Shown here: piece after piece, positions 11,941 through 23,681 of the stretch
Layout: every line of letters starts with the position of its first letter
Position numbering within the stretch: position 1 is the first letter of the stretch
Origin: Linyphia triangularis
Taxonomy: Eukaryota > Arthropoda > Arachnida > Araneae > Linyphiidae
Length of the DNA: 64,000 nt
Assembly (NCBI GenBank): GCA_963978545.1
Contig: OZ021731.1
Coordinates: forward strand, 58,577,242-58,641,241
Direction: 5' to 3'
The notes under the pieces: generated by a model
What the model saw: the letters and a program-made list of their open reading frames with translations, nothing else
Databases searched by the model: none
What the model was told of the DNA's origin: nothing
Program-made: the position numbers and the translations under genes

Positions 11941-12363
11941 CATGATCGACAAATATGGCTTTTTTCCCAATTGTTCATTTCATAGTTATTTATTAATTAT
12001 TTTCTGTAACTCACTACAAGATAATTTATTCCCAACATCATACAATACCTTAAAATATATAATTTTATGGAATTGCTCAAAAGAGCTGCCACACTTACTT
12101 GATTCTCATTTGGGTAAGAGGGATGATAGATACTATCATTGTACTTACAAATATTGTGTTTACTTGCTATTTTTTACGGAATATTTTTCCTAAACAACAT
12201 TACGAAATGTCCATTTTAAGCAATATTTTATATAGAAAAAATACATTTTTAAAGATTTTTGGAGCTGGGACCAAATGGTACCTCATGTATCATGAAGCAT
12301 ACGGTTGTACGGTCTCCTTTGCTTCCGTATATTTGGCGCCTATAGCTGAGATTCGACTTGTAG
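11941..12363. other. AT-rich sequence, nothing identified
   Basis: Two overlapping plus-strand open frames (about 87 and 93 codons) fall here. Their translations are rich in F, Y, I and C as expected for AT-rich noncoding DNA, and no splice borders support them. Confidence 0.35.
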
Positions 12364-13716
12364 TCTCTATATATATATAAGGCAAAGCCCTCACTCACTG
12401 ATTCACTGACTCACTCATCACTAATTCTCCCACTTCCCACATAGTCACAACTCTGAAAATCGGCACAAATATCAACAATGGTAAAAATAGAAAAAGTAAA
12501 CTATTCCGATCTCGATTAACACACTTTAAGGGGTCGAAAAGGGGTTAAACGTTCCAAACGGGGGACATTCGAAAATCCTACTTCCCACATAGTCACAACT
12601 CTGAAAATCGGCACAAATATCAACAATGGTAAAAATAGAAAAAGTAAACTATTCCGATCTCGATTAACACACTTTAAGGGGTGGAACAGGGGTTAAACGT
12701 TCCAAACGAGCGATATATTCGAATGTCCTACTTCTCATATTTTCACAACTCTGAAAATCGGCACAAATATCAACAATGGTAAAAATAGAAAAAGTAAACT
12801 ATTCCGATCTCGATTAACACATTTTAAGGGGTCGAAAAGGGGTTAAACGTTCCAAACGGGGGACATTCGAAAATCCTACTTCCCACATAGTCACAACTCT
12901 GAAAATCGGCACAAATATCAACAATGGTAAAAATAGAAAAAGTAAACTATTCCGATCTCGATTAACACACTTTAAGGGGTCGAAAAGGGGTTAAACGTTC
13001 CAAACGAGCAATATATTCGAATGTCCTACTTCTCATATTTTCACAATTCTGAAAACTGGTGTGAATATCAATAAAGACAAATGCAGAAAAAGTAAACTAT
13101 TCCGATCTCCTGTGGATCAAGGGGTGGAAAAGGGGTTAAACGTTCCAAACGAGGAATATTCGAATGTACCACTTCCCATATGGTCACAACTCGGAAATTT
13201 GGTACAAATGTCAAAAAAGATTAAACATAGAAAAAGTAAGCTATTCTGTTCTCGATTAACCAACTTTAAGGGGTCGAAAAGGGGTTAAATGTTCCAAACG
13301 AGGGATATCCGAATGTTCCTCTTCCAATGTAGTCATTTTTCTGATATTTTTTTGCAAATGTTAAAAAAATAAGTCATTCCAATATCGATTAACGAATTTT
13401 TAAGGGATGAAAAGACGACGCAACATTGAAACTATACGAGGATTAACTTAATGTCTAATTAACTTAATTCCAATACAGCTACTACTTTGAAATTTAGAAC
13501 TAAGAGCAAACATAAACACAATAAACTATTCCAGTTTACTATTCACAATTATAAATTTCGTTTAAAATGTCAACAAAGGAAAGTTCCTATTTTGATAAAT
13601 CAATTTGTCGGGATCGAAAAGGGAGCAAACGTCTGAAGTGTAGAATACATGAATGTCTTTTGATCGCTAAAATGCTAATGGTAAAATTTCGTAGCGCAGC
13701 ACGGGTATTCAGCTAG
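12364..13716 (+). mobile_element. Non-autonomous Helitron
   Basis: The 5' end reads TCTCTATATATATATAAGGC followed by AAAGCCCTCACTCACTGA, and the 3' end reads GCAGCACGGGTATTCAGCTAG followed by host T. Both match the known Helitron rule (5' TC, 3' CTRR, no terminal inverted repeats, insertion before T) and the wording of Helitron ends common in invertebrates. There is no Rep/helicase coding. The interior is almost wholly a tandem array of ~149-bp units (separate entry). The 5' neighbour is g and not the usual a, a small deviation. Confidence 0.8.
12432..13440 (+). repeat. Tandem array of ~149-bp units inside the Helitron
   Basis: Seven recognisable units start at about 12432, 12580, 12730, 12878, 13028, 13171 and 13320 (spacings 148, 150, 148, 150, 143, 149). 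Each holds CACAACTCTGAAAATCGG, then AGTAAACTATTCCGATCTCG, then GGGGTTAAACGTTCCAAACG. Units alternate between CTTCCCACATAG and CTTCTCATATTT starts, so a two-unit period of 298 bp is visible in the middle. Units decay toward the 3' end. The array makes an 75-codon shadow frame that should not be taken for a gene. Confidence 0.85.
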
Positions 13717-14005
13717 TCTATGATAGGTTTTCATGGTGAACTTTGAAATCTTGTTTTTATGACAGACTTCTTCCAAATGGACGATATCTCGATATACGAC
13801 GGGGAAACGGAATAATTTTGCGGGTAAGAATAGTATTCTGAGAAGAAGTGTAAATTGTGCTGTCTGGATTGGATTTGCCGAAACGCATTCAGTTGACGCT
13901 CCATTATTGAAACGGGGAAATTCTTTAAACTGTATTTCACTATTATTTTTCCACGGGAGTCGGCAGATTCATAGAAATAAAAGTCGATTAATACACATAT
14001 TAGAT

Positions 14006-14325
14006 AAGCACTGGTAGAATCCAGATAGTTAACATAAGTTACTTAAACGACGTCTATGTTATTCTCGTATTCCAAAATTCATGCACAGCGAGTTGCGGGT
14101 TTGAGTCCCATGTAAGGCATGAGTGTTTGTAAATGTATGTTGGCTTGCCAAATGACGAATGTTTCGGCGCATTATAGCCCTCGTGTTGCTGACGGCGCCA
14201 GATAATCTGAAAACAACCAACCAAAATTTATGCAGATAATATCCAGGTGGTTACCATAAGTTACGTAAACGACGCCTGTGTTATTCGTATTTAAAAATTT
14301 ATGCAGATAGTATCCGAAAAGTTTT
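14006..14325 (+). repeat. Local tandem repeat interrupted by a SINE
   Basis: A unit containing CATAAGTTAC, then AAACGACG(T/C)CT(A/G)TGTTATTC and ending in AAAATT(C/T)ATGCA, occurs at about 14030-14085 and again at 14234-14305. The SINE A copy at 14086-14222 lies exactly between units. Weaker echoes of the unit (AGTTAACATA, ATTCAGAATATTAATACATA) continue to about 14720. Confidence 0.65.
14086..14222 (+). repeat. SINE family A, 5'-truncated copy 2
   Basis: Starts just before the B box (GGTTTGAGTCC, one base off the consensus) and runs to the CCAACC tail. It is bordered by AAAATTCATGCA (14074-14085) and AAAATTTATGCA (14223-14234), a 12-bp duplication with one mismatch, or two units of the local tandem repeat. 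The A-box half of the tRNA head is absent. Confidence 0.8.
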
Positions 14326-15774
14326 AACTTAAGCAGTTTAAGTAACGAATACAGTATGGGAAAAGTATCATGAAAGTTAACATAGTATTCAGAATGCATG
14401 CTAAAACAGACAGTATCTTAAAAGTTAACATAACTAGCCTAAGCAACTCAAATAATACCCCGGAAGTATGAGAAGTAAACAATACTGTAAAGTTGTGAGT
14501 ATATTATCCAAAATAACCAGCAAGTTAACATTGATAATCAAAATAGTAACAACACAGAATACAGAAAATTAACAGTGATTGTCTAAATCCAAATAGAATA
14601 TTCAGAATATTAATACATATATTCAGAATATTAATACATATATTCAGAAAATTAACACAGATTGTATCCAAAAAGTAAACACAAATAATCTAAACACGCA
14701 GTTAATATCTAGAAAAGTAAAACATAATATTCAGATAATGTTCCCCAGTAGCCCAAATACCTTGGCCAATATCTATCAACACTGAAAAATTCCGATGCGG
14801 ACAGTTGTTGACATTGGCCGAGATTGGCTAACGATCTTGGTCAATCTCGACCAATGCTGGATAAAATATACCGAAAGTTTTGTAACGTTGATGCAGAGTT
14901 TTAAAAATGAAACATATTTTTATAAGAGAGGACAGAAGGGTGAAAATATATTTTTTGTGATGATTTTTGGCATGTTTATTTTATTAAAAATATATATATA
15001 TTTTTGAATGATGCTTCAGCATGGATTGGCCAATCTTGCCAGAACCCCCGTTTCATACATTGGCCAATTCCTCTGTGCTACCTGAGTTATCACCGATGTA
15101 TCCAGAGAAAGTTATCCCCAATACTATCCAGAAAGTCAACACACTTAGCATTCATAAACTTAACACAAACAACAAGCTAAACAATCGTTATGATTTCCAT
15201 TTCTTTGCACATACGCATTCCTATCTCCACGATGCCCCTTCATCAAACAACTTACATCACTGCTTTTATATTACTACCCCCAACAGAGAGATCCAGGTGC
15301 ATCGGTAAGAGGACTCCACTCAAAGAAAAGAACACCCCCAAACAACATTTTATCCCCCCCCCCCCCTTCATCCAATCTCGCACCCTCATTCCTTCATTCA
15401 TTTTATTCACCCTCCTCCAAAACCCGAAGACTACTTCTACAAGGCGCAGAGGGACTACCGCATTCCTCTTGATGGATAAAGCTGCAGCTCAAGTGATTTT
15501 CCCAATAGCGCTTTTGTAAATAAGCAAAGGCTCTTTTTCCCCACTGTGGCTGGTTTGAAAAGGATCTTGAAGTGTTTTGGTGTGGGGCCACCGGATAACA
15601 CATTGTCGGGCAAACTTTGTATTAGCAGCAGAGACTTAGAGCTTCGTCCACATCATCATTTTCTGATGCCCTTCGAATGTCTGAACAGAAATAAGGTCGA
15701 TTTTACTTTAAAGTACCAGTGCAGTTTTTTTTAGAACACTAACTTCGATTTTGTTTGCAAGTCGGTAGAGGGCA
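14326..15774. other. AT-rich sequence, nothing identified
   Basis: Contains short degenerate repeats near 14580-14660 and TTGGCCAAT-like words near 14770 and 15060. A C-run of about 12 near 15354 lies in a C-rich low-complexity patch (15190-15520) that generates long but implausible frames on both strands. Confidence 0.35.
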
Positions 15775-15960
15775 CCAAACGAGATGAAACTTGGCAGACA
15801 GACTCGTTGTCCATGACTCCTTTCTATCAAGCTTTGGAAGCTGTTCTAAAACGCCGACTTACACATGTTTCTATTGTTGCTTTCCAGGACTAACCCACTT
15901 GAGCTGAAACTTGCCAGATAGCCTTTTAATAACCTCGTGATATCCAGGTTTCGAATGCTG
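15775..15960 (+). repeat. Interspersed repeat family C, two adjacent fragments
   Basis: GATGAAACTTGGCAGACAGA (15782) and GCTGAAACTTGCCAGATAG (15902) are two related pieces about 120 bp apart, the second preceded by CTAACCCACTTG, the reverse complement of a word (CAAGTGGGTTA) found at the family ends near 18500 and 63440. Confidence 0.6.
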
Positions 15961-18440
15961 ACTGAACGAAAGGGATGTGCTTGATGTGTGCAGAAGCTGA
16001 CTTTGGAGACAGAATTTGCACACATGGGCGAAAATGTTGTAGGAGGAACTCGGATGTCTCGAAGACAGGAGTCACAGATGACGAGTAGAAGTATATTGGG
16101 AAAGTATAGCAACTGGTATATGGGATGGCGGAAGACTGAATATCGCATTCACCTAACCATTCATTTTTAGAAATTGTCATTGGTTTATCTAGGTTGGCTA
16201 CGTCTTCTATTTCATTTGATGAAACTACTGAAGTTAGAAGCCCTCTTTGGCAAACTTTTTCATCTATACTTTGGGACAGCATTACTTAAGCCTTCAATAT
16301 ACGCTGTAGGACGTATCCTTCCGCGCAAAGATATAGTTTCGGACAAATCACATCTTTTATAATAATATTGATAACCCTACGCACATAGTTTTGAATTAAT
16401 CTTAAATATATGTAGATAACAAAAAGAAAATAAGAATTTTTAAGTTTAAATTTTGATTAATATTTTACTTTTCTAACAATGGATACTATAAGAGTTTTAA
16501 CGAATCAGCCACCCACCGTTCCAATCAGCCAATCAGGGTATTCTAAAACCGGTTCACACATTGTGGTAGTGTATTCTATGAGCTCAACTAAGCCTGTACC
16601 AATGTACAGTGAGGCCCGTACAAACATTGCTACTAAATGCCAATATTTGTACTGATACAATTTAATGCATTCTAATGAATTTATTCAAATAAAATATAAA
16701 AATATTGTGATAGTTTTGGTAACCTGAAGAAATATAAGAAAGTGAAGAAAAAAAAATGTTATATTAGTAATGGCTGTATCCCAAAAGATGGCGCTTTGTT
16801 GTACTGTTTGAACTCTTGATTTTTTTTTTTTTTATACTTCAGAATTTTAGGTTGCCAAGTATAAGGGAATTAATGTATCATCGATTATGAAATTAATTTA
16901 AACTTAGTATTTATAACCTTATTAAAATAACATAACCTTAAAGAAATTTTTATTACCTATTCAATCATCATTAATTACGAAAAAGAAGGCCAATATATAA
17001 AATAATTTCTATTTGTAAATGTATCCCATTCCAAATATTGATCGAAGACAAATAAAAAAAAAAAAAAAATACTGACGTAAAAAGGAACTAAACAGGGGCG
17101 GAAGAAAAAACGTTGCCACCTTCAGTTAATTATGAATAAAAAGAAGATTTTCTGTCGCACGCTCTTCAACGCAATTACAATTAAAACTGAAAAACGATTT
17201 GAAATGTTTCAAAATTATTTCAATTACGTTGGCAGCTATTTTTTTGCAACCCTACCTTTTATTTTCCATGGAATAATCGTAATTAAATTTGCTTGCATCT
17301 GTGTGATGGATCGTAAAGATGATTTAAAAAATAAAAAAAAAATAATAATAATAATTTTAATATCTTTGCGCCGTCCTTTATAAGCTCTTGTGTTTCCCAG
17401 TGCCAAACTTAAAAGCTTTAATAAAAAGATTTTTTTTTTCTCAATTTCTGTAATGGTATGAAGGATAAAAATAAATAATAATAAAAAAAATATTGTAAAA
17501 GCCTTTTAATCGACGTGTGGAAAAAACACTTAATCTATTAAATTTTTAAGTCCTTTTTCTTTTTTATATAACTCTTCTCGAATTTCACTTTTAATGCGTT
17601 AGTTATTCGCGAAAAATGAGAATGTTTAATTATTATTACCATAATGGAAAAATCCGCAGCAATTTCAATTAGTGAAATGAGGAATTCAACTTCTTTGAAC
17701 AATAGCTATTGTTTATTCAGTACGCCCGGGTCAAGCAATTTTTCCAAATGTATTATACCAAAAATACAAAATTATTTTTACAAATAGCAGGAAAAAACTA
17801 ATTATTAAAAACTGAACTAAAGTTAATTACTTTTCAGGACGATGTTTCTATAAACGGATGGGAGTTAATACAATTTTTTAAAAAAATAGCCGTTATTTTT
17901 ACGCAACCCGCATATTTTTATATTATAATTTTAAAGTAATATATTTATTTAAGAAAGTTTTTTAAGTAAACTTTCACAAATAAGATAATTAAAATTCATG
18001 CTGTTTGTAATTAACTAAGAAGCTTTAGAATAATTGTTTTTAAATAATATAACAAATAAAAAAGTTTTTAATATAAATCCATTATATGCATTGCCAATTT
18101 TTATATTCATTAACAAAACTCCGTTTCTGTTGTCAGCGTGTACTTGGTGTTAGCATCTAATTTTAAATATTCAAACCATTTCTATCAGCAAAATACGTGG
18201 TAAACTACTTTTCAAAATTTATTAATTAAAAATGAATGTGAATTTATGCACTCACATCGAAATATTTTTTATTTATTCTGATTAAAACAATTTTATAGCT
18301 TATTTATTAAAACAGTTTCAGCACCAGGAAAGAGTTTCTTCTGATCGGTGAAATGCTATTTCAGCGCAATTGGGTGACTTCAAGAAGGTTTTTTAGTAAT
18401 CCGTAAAAGCGACCTTTAGTGTCAGTCCCCAAAATTTGAT
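15961..18440. other. AT-rich sequence, no supported gene
   Basis: A 118-codon minus-strand frame (15926-16282) and a 100-codon one overlapping it are the longest here. Their translation (for example SSVTPVFETSEFLLQHF) is less biased than most but has no recognised domain, and part of it overlaps family C repeat sequence, which argues against a gene. The 17030-18300 part is very AT-rich with A- and T-runs. Confidence 0.35.
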
Positions 18441-18560
18441 TAAATGCATTGTTGTCAACATCAAATCCATCTGCCAAGTTTCAGTCCGATTGAATGACGG
18501 CAAGTGGGTTAATTAGGCCTCCGCACACTTGCACGCCATCGACATACACCCACACACATT
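18441..18560. repeat. Interspersed repeat family C, fragment
   Basis: CTGCCAAGTTTCAGTCCGAT is the reverse complement of the family word, and GGCAAGTGGGTTAATTAGG matches the end of the copy at 63228-63482 in the plus direction. The two words next to each other suggest this is the terminal part of the family. Confidence 0.6.
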
Positions 18561-20646
18561 CAAAATCGAAGTTTATATAAAAGATGTTGTTGTTTCTTAT
18601 CCTCCACCTGTCTGATGAAGTCAGACAAGATCCAACAAATTGTTGACCCTCAAAAAGTCGATGACAAGAAGTGGTGTAGCGTATAAGTCCTCTTTGGAAA
18701 GACCCAAGCAGTTTTCCATATAAAAATATTTAGTATGGTTAAAAGGATTCATCATTCCGTCCCCATATAAATTAGTACATGTTTCTTTCAAAATTGAATC
18801 TCAAATGTTTTCGGAGTCCCGATAATTTTCAAATTTACTTGAAAACTTGAAAATAAATACTTTTTACTTATTTCTAATTATCCTTTATTTAACAGTGCAA
18901 CATTTCAATTTAAAGCTGTTAACATCCAATAATTTATGGATTCCAGGTCAGTACTATCTGATTAAGCTATTCCTTGTTGCAAAGCCTTCTCCCTCCCACT
19001 TAGCTGGTGATTTTAGTGATTGATTTCCCTTTTGAAAACTCTTCCCCCGGGAATAGTGATGGATTGCCCTCCCCCACAGAGAGGGCAATTTTGGGAGGAC
19101 AAAACTGCAACGAGTCTCACCAGTACATAAATATCCAACTTGTTGATCATCGTAAATAAATGGTATTTCATGGTAAATATTTGGAAAAACAAAAACTAGA
19201 TTTATCGTAGGCGATTCTTCGCCACATAGACCTAAGAAAAAGTATGCCAGGTGCAAAATTATTGTTTTATATAGCTATTTATTATATAACTATTATAAAA
19301 CCAATATTTTAACTAAACTATTGTTTACTACAGTTTTTTCCACGAATAACAGCAGGAATGTATTAACTGAAAAAAAAAATCAATATACTTTTGAAGGAAA
19401 AATGTAACTAAATATTTTTCTCGAGATGGTCAACATGGTTATTTTCAAAATTTACACTTTTAAATTTTAATACTAAAATTCCTCACATTGTGTCTATCTT
19501 AAAGTTTCATCAAAGCGCTTCTATTTTGTTTTTATATTAAAAACAAAATTGTATACGTTATGAAGAAAAATTGAGAGTAAAATTTTAGCATTTGGTCTAT
19601 GGGGCCGTTGATGTTTATTCATAGTAAAAATTGTATACCTTGGTCAGAGCAGAGGTAAAATCCCAGGATTTTGTTTTGATATCCCAACATCCTCAAACAA
19701 AAATATTTACTTTAAAACTAAAAAAAAAAATCTAAGATATTTACTTTTAAACATTTTTGGGAATTGCGAGAATTATATCCCGCATCCATTCGTCACCTAC
19801 AAACTTGGCTTTCAGTATTTTAATTAACAATAAATTCATGCCTCCTCCTCCCCCCCCCCCCCACCTCCCAATGAAGATCCCTCACCATAAAAGAGGTCTC
19901 ACGGTTCTCTTTTTTTTTTCAAACTGAGTAGACACAGTGGCGGTTGGGATTATCCGACGTCGATTTTCGAAATGCCTGGTGGTAGTTATTTGGAGTTATG
20001 TTGATCTAGTTAATCTAACGATATTCAGGTGCAAAGCGAACCGAGTAACTCTTGCCAAAGAATCTCCAATACGGTTAACCAAACTGATGAATATTACTGA
20101 CAATTTTAAGACTAATAATATTGAAACGAATAAGTCTTTTTTGTTACAATAGAGCATCGATTATACGAAACAATTTTGGATAACCTATCATTTACTTATC
20201 ATTACACAAAGAAGCAGTGATATTGAACTCAAAACAGTACATTTGCATCAAACGCTTTACAAACAAGCTTACATAAAATAATACTACATTAAAGCAGGAC
20301 TAAAATTTAGAGAACGAAGTCCAAATTTCGAAATAGCCGACTGGAGTGGGTTCAGTTGATCGGTATTCTGTATTCTACGTATCTTTAACGGTATTTACGT
20401 TCGGTATTCTACTGTACCTTCAACGACCAACATAAGAACCAGTTAAACATCATCCAACAACCAACATGAGAACCAGTTGCTCATCATCCAACCATCATTT
20501 AAAAGAATACCGTCTTCAAGACAACCTGCGTGTATCAAAACCTCAAGAAATCTGTGGACGTTGCGATTTCCAAGAAAAACCTTCCTGGACATCAATTACC
20601 TTTTGAGAAGCCCCTATCAACCCCCATACTAAGAACTCGGAAGTAT
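18561..20646. other. AT-rich sequence, nothing identified
   Basis: Short inverted words (GTCTGATGAAGTCAGAC near 18610) and a C-run near 19847 are the only notable items. The ~100-codon minus-strand frame at 18954-19256 has no recognisable domain. Confidence 0.35.
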
Positions 20647-21039
20647 TCAAATGATCTTTTGGGTCAAAAATGTATTCCCGTGATAATTAGATAGCGGCGC
20701 GCTTTCCTCTGTACTTAGATCTCCTTTAAGCAATAAACCTGTTAAATCGTTAACACTCTGCAATCGTCCCGGCTCTCTAAAGCGTTTCATTGTCAAAAGG
20801 CGTTTTTGTACGTTGGCCCAATACGTAATTGTCGAGTAATCGTTTGCCAATTGTGCTGCTGAAGAATTGCCATTGATGGATTCTCTGGCTACCTTAATAC
20901 TAATTGACTGGTATTGATCATCTTGGTCGTTAATCATCTTAAATGCCCATTGCATCATTAGAGGAAGAATCGGGATATGATGTGGTTTAAAAATAACACT
21001 AAAAATCGCATTATCAATCAGCAAAGTTCGTCGAAGCAT
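20647..21039 (-). CDS. Uncharacterised 130-codon open frame, possible exon or gene fragment
   Basis: A minus-strand frame of 130 codons from ATG at 21039 to a stop at 20647. Its composition is balanced for an AT-rich region: runs such as MQWAFKMINDQDDQYQSISI and VQKRLLTMKRFREPGRLQS look like ordinary soluble protein, with charged and polar residues mixed and few low-complexity stretches. On the minus strand a TATTTTAG precedes the ATG by three bases, so the frame could also be an exon that starts at an acceptor and not at the ATG. I recognise no domain, signal peptide or membrane segment. There is no neighbouring exon with a matching phase. It may be chance, a retroposed or decayed gene piece, or a terminal exon. 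Confidence 0.3.
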   Translation of the reverse strand: MLRRTLLIDNAIFSVIFKPHHIPILPLMMQWAFKMINDQDDQYQSISIKVARESINGNSSAAQLANDYSTITYWANVQKRLLTMKRFREPGRLQSVNDLTGLLLKGDLSTEESAPLSNYHGNTFLTQKII

Positions 21040-21262
21040 TTTCTAAAATACCTTTACTTCACTTGGACTCCATTGATTTTTCAATCGAAAGGATTGAAAC
21101 TATCTTAACCCTTTATTTAGTGACGGGACTTTCAGATGATCCCATTGCACCATAATTGCATCATATCCCATTGATTCCATTGCACTGTCTTGTCGGTTTT
21201 CTCATATTACTGTATAAATTTAAACGATTTGAGACCCATTAAGACTTTGAAGTAGAGAACGG
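21040..21262. other. AT-rich spacer, nothing identified
   Basis: Contains repeated CCCATTGCACC / CCATTGCACTG words around 21140-21190, a short imperfect direct repeat. Confidence 0.35.
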
Positions 21263-21770
21263 AAATATCGATAAAATAAATATCGATACTGTATCGATGC
21301 ATAGAAAAAAAAATATCTAAATCGATACATGATTTTTTATTTAATTTGATTTTCAATTTATATAATTATATAATTTGATTAATTACTAAAATTTGATTAA
21401 AATTAATCAAAAATCCAAAAATTAATTACTAAAATTTGATAGAATGGTGTTAAGTAATTGCCCTTTATTTATAATTAATAAGGTTATAAAAAAATCGGCC
21501 ACTATTTTAAAAATAATTTAAATAACTTTCGAAAAAAAGGGGGGGAAAACGTTGCAAATTCCAACAAATTGGATGCATTTTGATGTTAACAGACATACAG
21601 TTTTCAATTATCCAGTTCATGATAAAATACCTTAATTTTAGCAAACCATAACTCAATAAATAACGCCTTTCAAAACCATTCGATTTCACGATATCTTCTT
21701 ATCGATATCTGACGATACCATAAATCCTCCCCACTTAATCTCAATCGATATATCACACTTCATCGATACC
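21263..21770. repeat. Segment bordered by clusters of ATCGAT motifs, possible transposon
   Basis: ATCGAT occurs at 21267, 21282, 21293, 21321 and again at 21701, 21744, 21762, mostly within TATCGATA-type words, in opposite flanks of an AT-rich core. Clusters of this kind occur at the ends of some DNA transposons; TATCGATA is also the binding word of the insect factor DREF. No clean terminal inverted repeat or duplication could be drawn, so the class is open. Confidence 0.4.
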
Positions 21771-23533
21771 CCACGATATTGATTGACTACGTTAACATTT
21801 TCCCTTCCTTTGCGCATTATTATGCATTAAAATGACACATGCGAAATCACGTTAAGACCTGTTGTGCAACTGAAACGCTACCGGGACCGAGAAACGTATG
21901 AGATTACGACCTTGACGTCCACAAAGGGATGTTCATCAGGACTGGAAGGTATTCAAATTATCTTGAGGCCATAAATAAGTTCCCTCCGAGCCATAAACCA
22001 GCTCAATCTCTGGTGATCAGCTATCTATTGTCGTGGGCATCTGGACGACAGACAGACACATGCAGTGCTGCGTTGAAAGTCAAAACCGAGGAAACGCACA
22101 GAAGCCGATAATGCTAATGAGATCCTCATTTTATTGCTAGCCCCAAGGGAAGGTTTGATGAGAACACCCCACTTGTTAAGTGTCCCTTGAAGAAAGACAT
22201 CTGGATCTTGATCTGTCTTCAGGGTTTGTTCAGTCAGTGACAGACTGCTTTATGGCGTTTATGGTGTCTGCCCGTATATCAGCCAGTCCATTGATCAAGA
22301 CGTGGACTATCCCAGAATGAAGATATAACTTGTTGAAAGTGTCCATTTCGCTACGCTAATTATGTTGTGGGCGAGGCCTTGATGTGCCCAAAGGTTCTTG
22401 AGGATTGGTATTTTGTGAATGTGAACTAACAAGTGGTGGTAGGGGTGTAGGATTGATTTCCTAGACTGATAATGACTGTGAGAATGTGGGTGAACTGGAG
22501 TGCTGAAATGGTGGATGTCTACTTTAATTATGCTGGATATCTTGGGAGGTGGCATGATTATATTTACGACTTGATTTACGTGCAGTAGACATTTACGGTA
22601 CTGTATATGCAGGCTGAACGCAGCGATTTATTGTTAAAATGATCTTTTCTCTGTCTTGCACATAGGTTTCTCTGTCTCGCACATATGATGATATAGATTA
22701 TACAGTTATGCTTTTCGATGTCTTTTATGATTATTTAACTGAATCCCAAGGCAATTGGATCGCTTGATGGCGGATGGCAGATGTATTTTTGTTAAAACAA
22801 AATCTGTTTAGAATCATTTAACTTATACTTGAGACTCTTACAACTGTGGGGTGATGTTTTAACAAAATGCCAAAGTACTTTCTCGAATGGTAGAATTTAA
22901 AAAATAAATTATTTAACTTTTTTCCTGCTAAAATATATCATCATAAAAATTGGAAACTCACCATCTTTGTCATACGAATTTTGGTCATCAACCTAAAAGA
23001 ACAATAGTAAAAAATTGTTTGTCATGCTGGTATAAATGATATTAAATAGCTTTATAAGAAACTTCATGGTTTTAATTATAAAAAGTTTCTGAATAAATTA
23101 ATCATTTTTTTTTAAATCAGGCGTCGATATGGATGCACTTAATAACCATATCAAGTTTTTGCTTTAAAAAGAAAAATCTAATTTTAGCTTTTTTGCTCTC
23201 TCTCAAGAAATTATATACTGCAGTTTAAACACTGGCTTTCAGTCGATTTAACAGAATTACCGATTTTTCAATAGTTCGCGTGGCCCAACAAAACATTTCA
23301 ATTACAGCTTTTCCATTCAACCGCATAACTTTGACCCGTGGTTAGGGCGCGGTCAGATATTCACGCAGCGGTGATGGTCATCACACAGCAACACTTTAAC
23401 CATTCATTCGTTTACGTTTACCGGGCAACTTTTCTTTATTCTTCGCAACACAATTGACTTACCACTCCGCAATCACTGCCATTTGCTTAAGGTAATTAAC
23501 CTAAAAGAAATTGAATTAGTGATACAAATTCAG
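21771..23533. other. Mixed sequence without recognised genes
   Basis: 21830-22560 is richer in G+C than the surroundings and carries frames of 60 to 82 codons on both strands, none resembling a known protein. I see no splice-bounded open block. 22560-23530 is AT-rich. Confidence 0.35.
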
Positions 23534-23623
23534 GGTGCCACGTCAATCGACCACCCCAGTGGCCATTGTTTCATTCAGGGTTCTTTCAAGCATGGCCATG
23601 GGTATGACATGCAAGGGGGACCC
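23534..23623 (+). CDS. Candidate 30-codon exon, product unknown
   Basis: The block is preceded by ATACAAATTCAG (acceptor) and ends CCC followed by GTAAGAATG (strong donor). It is exactly 90 nt and open in the frame that reads GATSIDHPSGHCFIQ and then GSFKHGHGYDMQGGP, a glycine/histidine-rich stretch. A second internal acceptor (CATTCAG) at the midpoint would give a 45-nt exon in the same frame. The frame also stays open upstream and downstream, so exon status rests only on the splice words and composition. No domain is recognised. Confidence 0.25.
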
Positions 23624-23651
23624 GTAAGAATGTTTGGGTTCAACCCATATC

Positions 23652-23681
23652 CCATTAAAATCGTTAATTCGATTTTAATGG
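23652..23681. other. Perfect inverted repeat, 12-bp arms
   Basis: CCATTAAAATCG and CGATTTTAATGG flank TTAATT. It lies just after the possible donor at 23624. No poly-U or element border follows, so it is listed as structure only. Confidence 0.6.

Noticed and set aside
12432..13440. CRISPR-like array (regular repeats of constant period)
   Set aside because: The repeat units are ~149 bp and contiguous, with no unique spacers, inside a Helitron in a eukaryotic genome.
15846..16282. 118- and 100-codon minus-strand frames
   Set aside because: Partly within family C repeat sequence, no recognised protein motif, no splice support.
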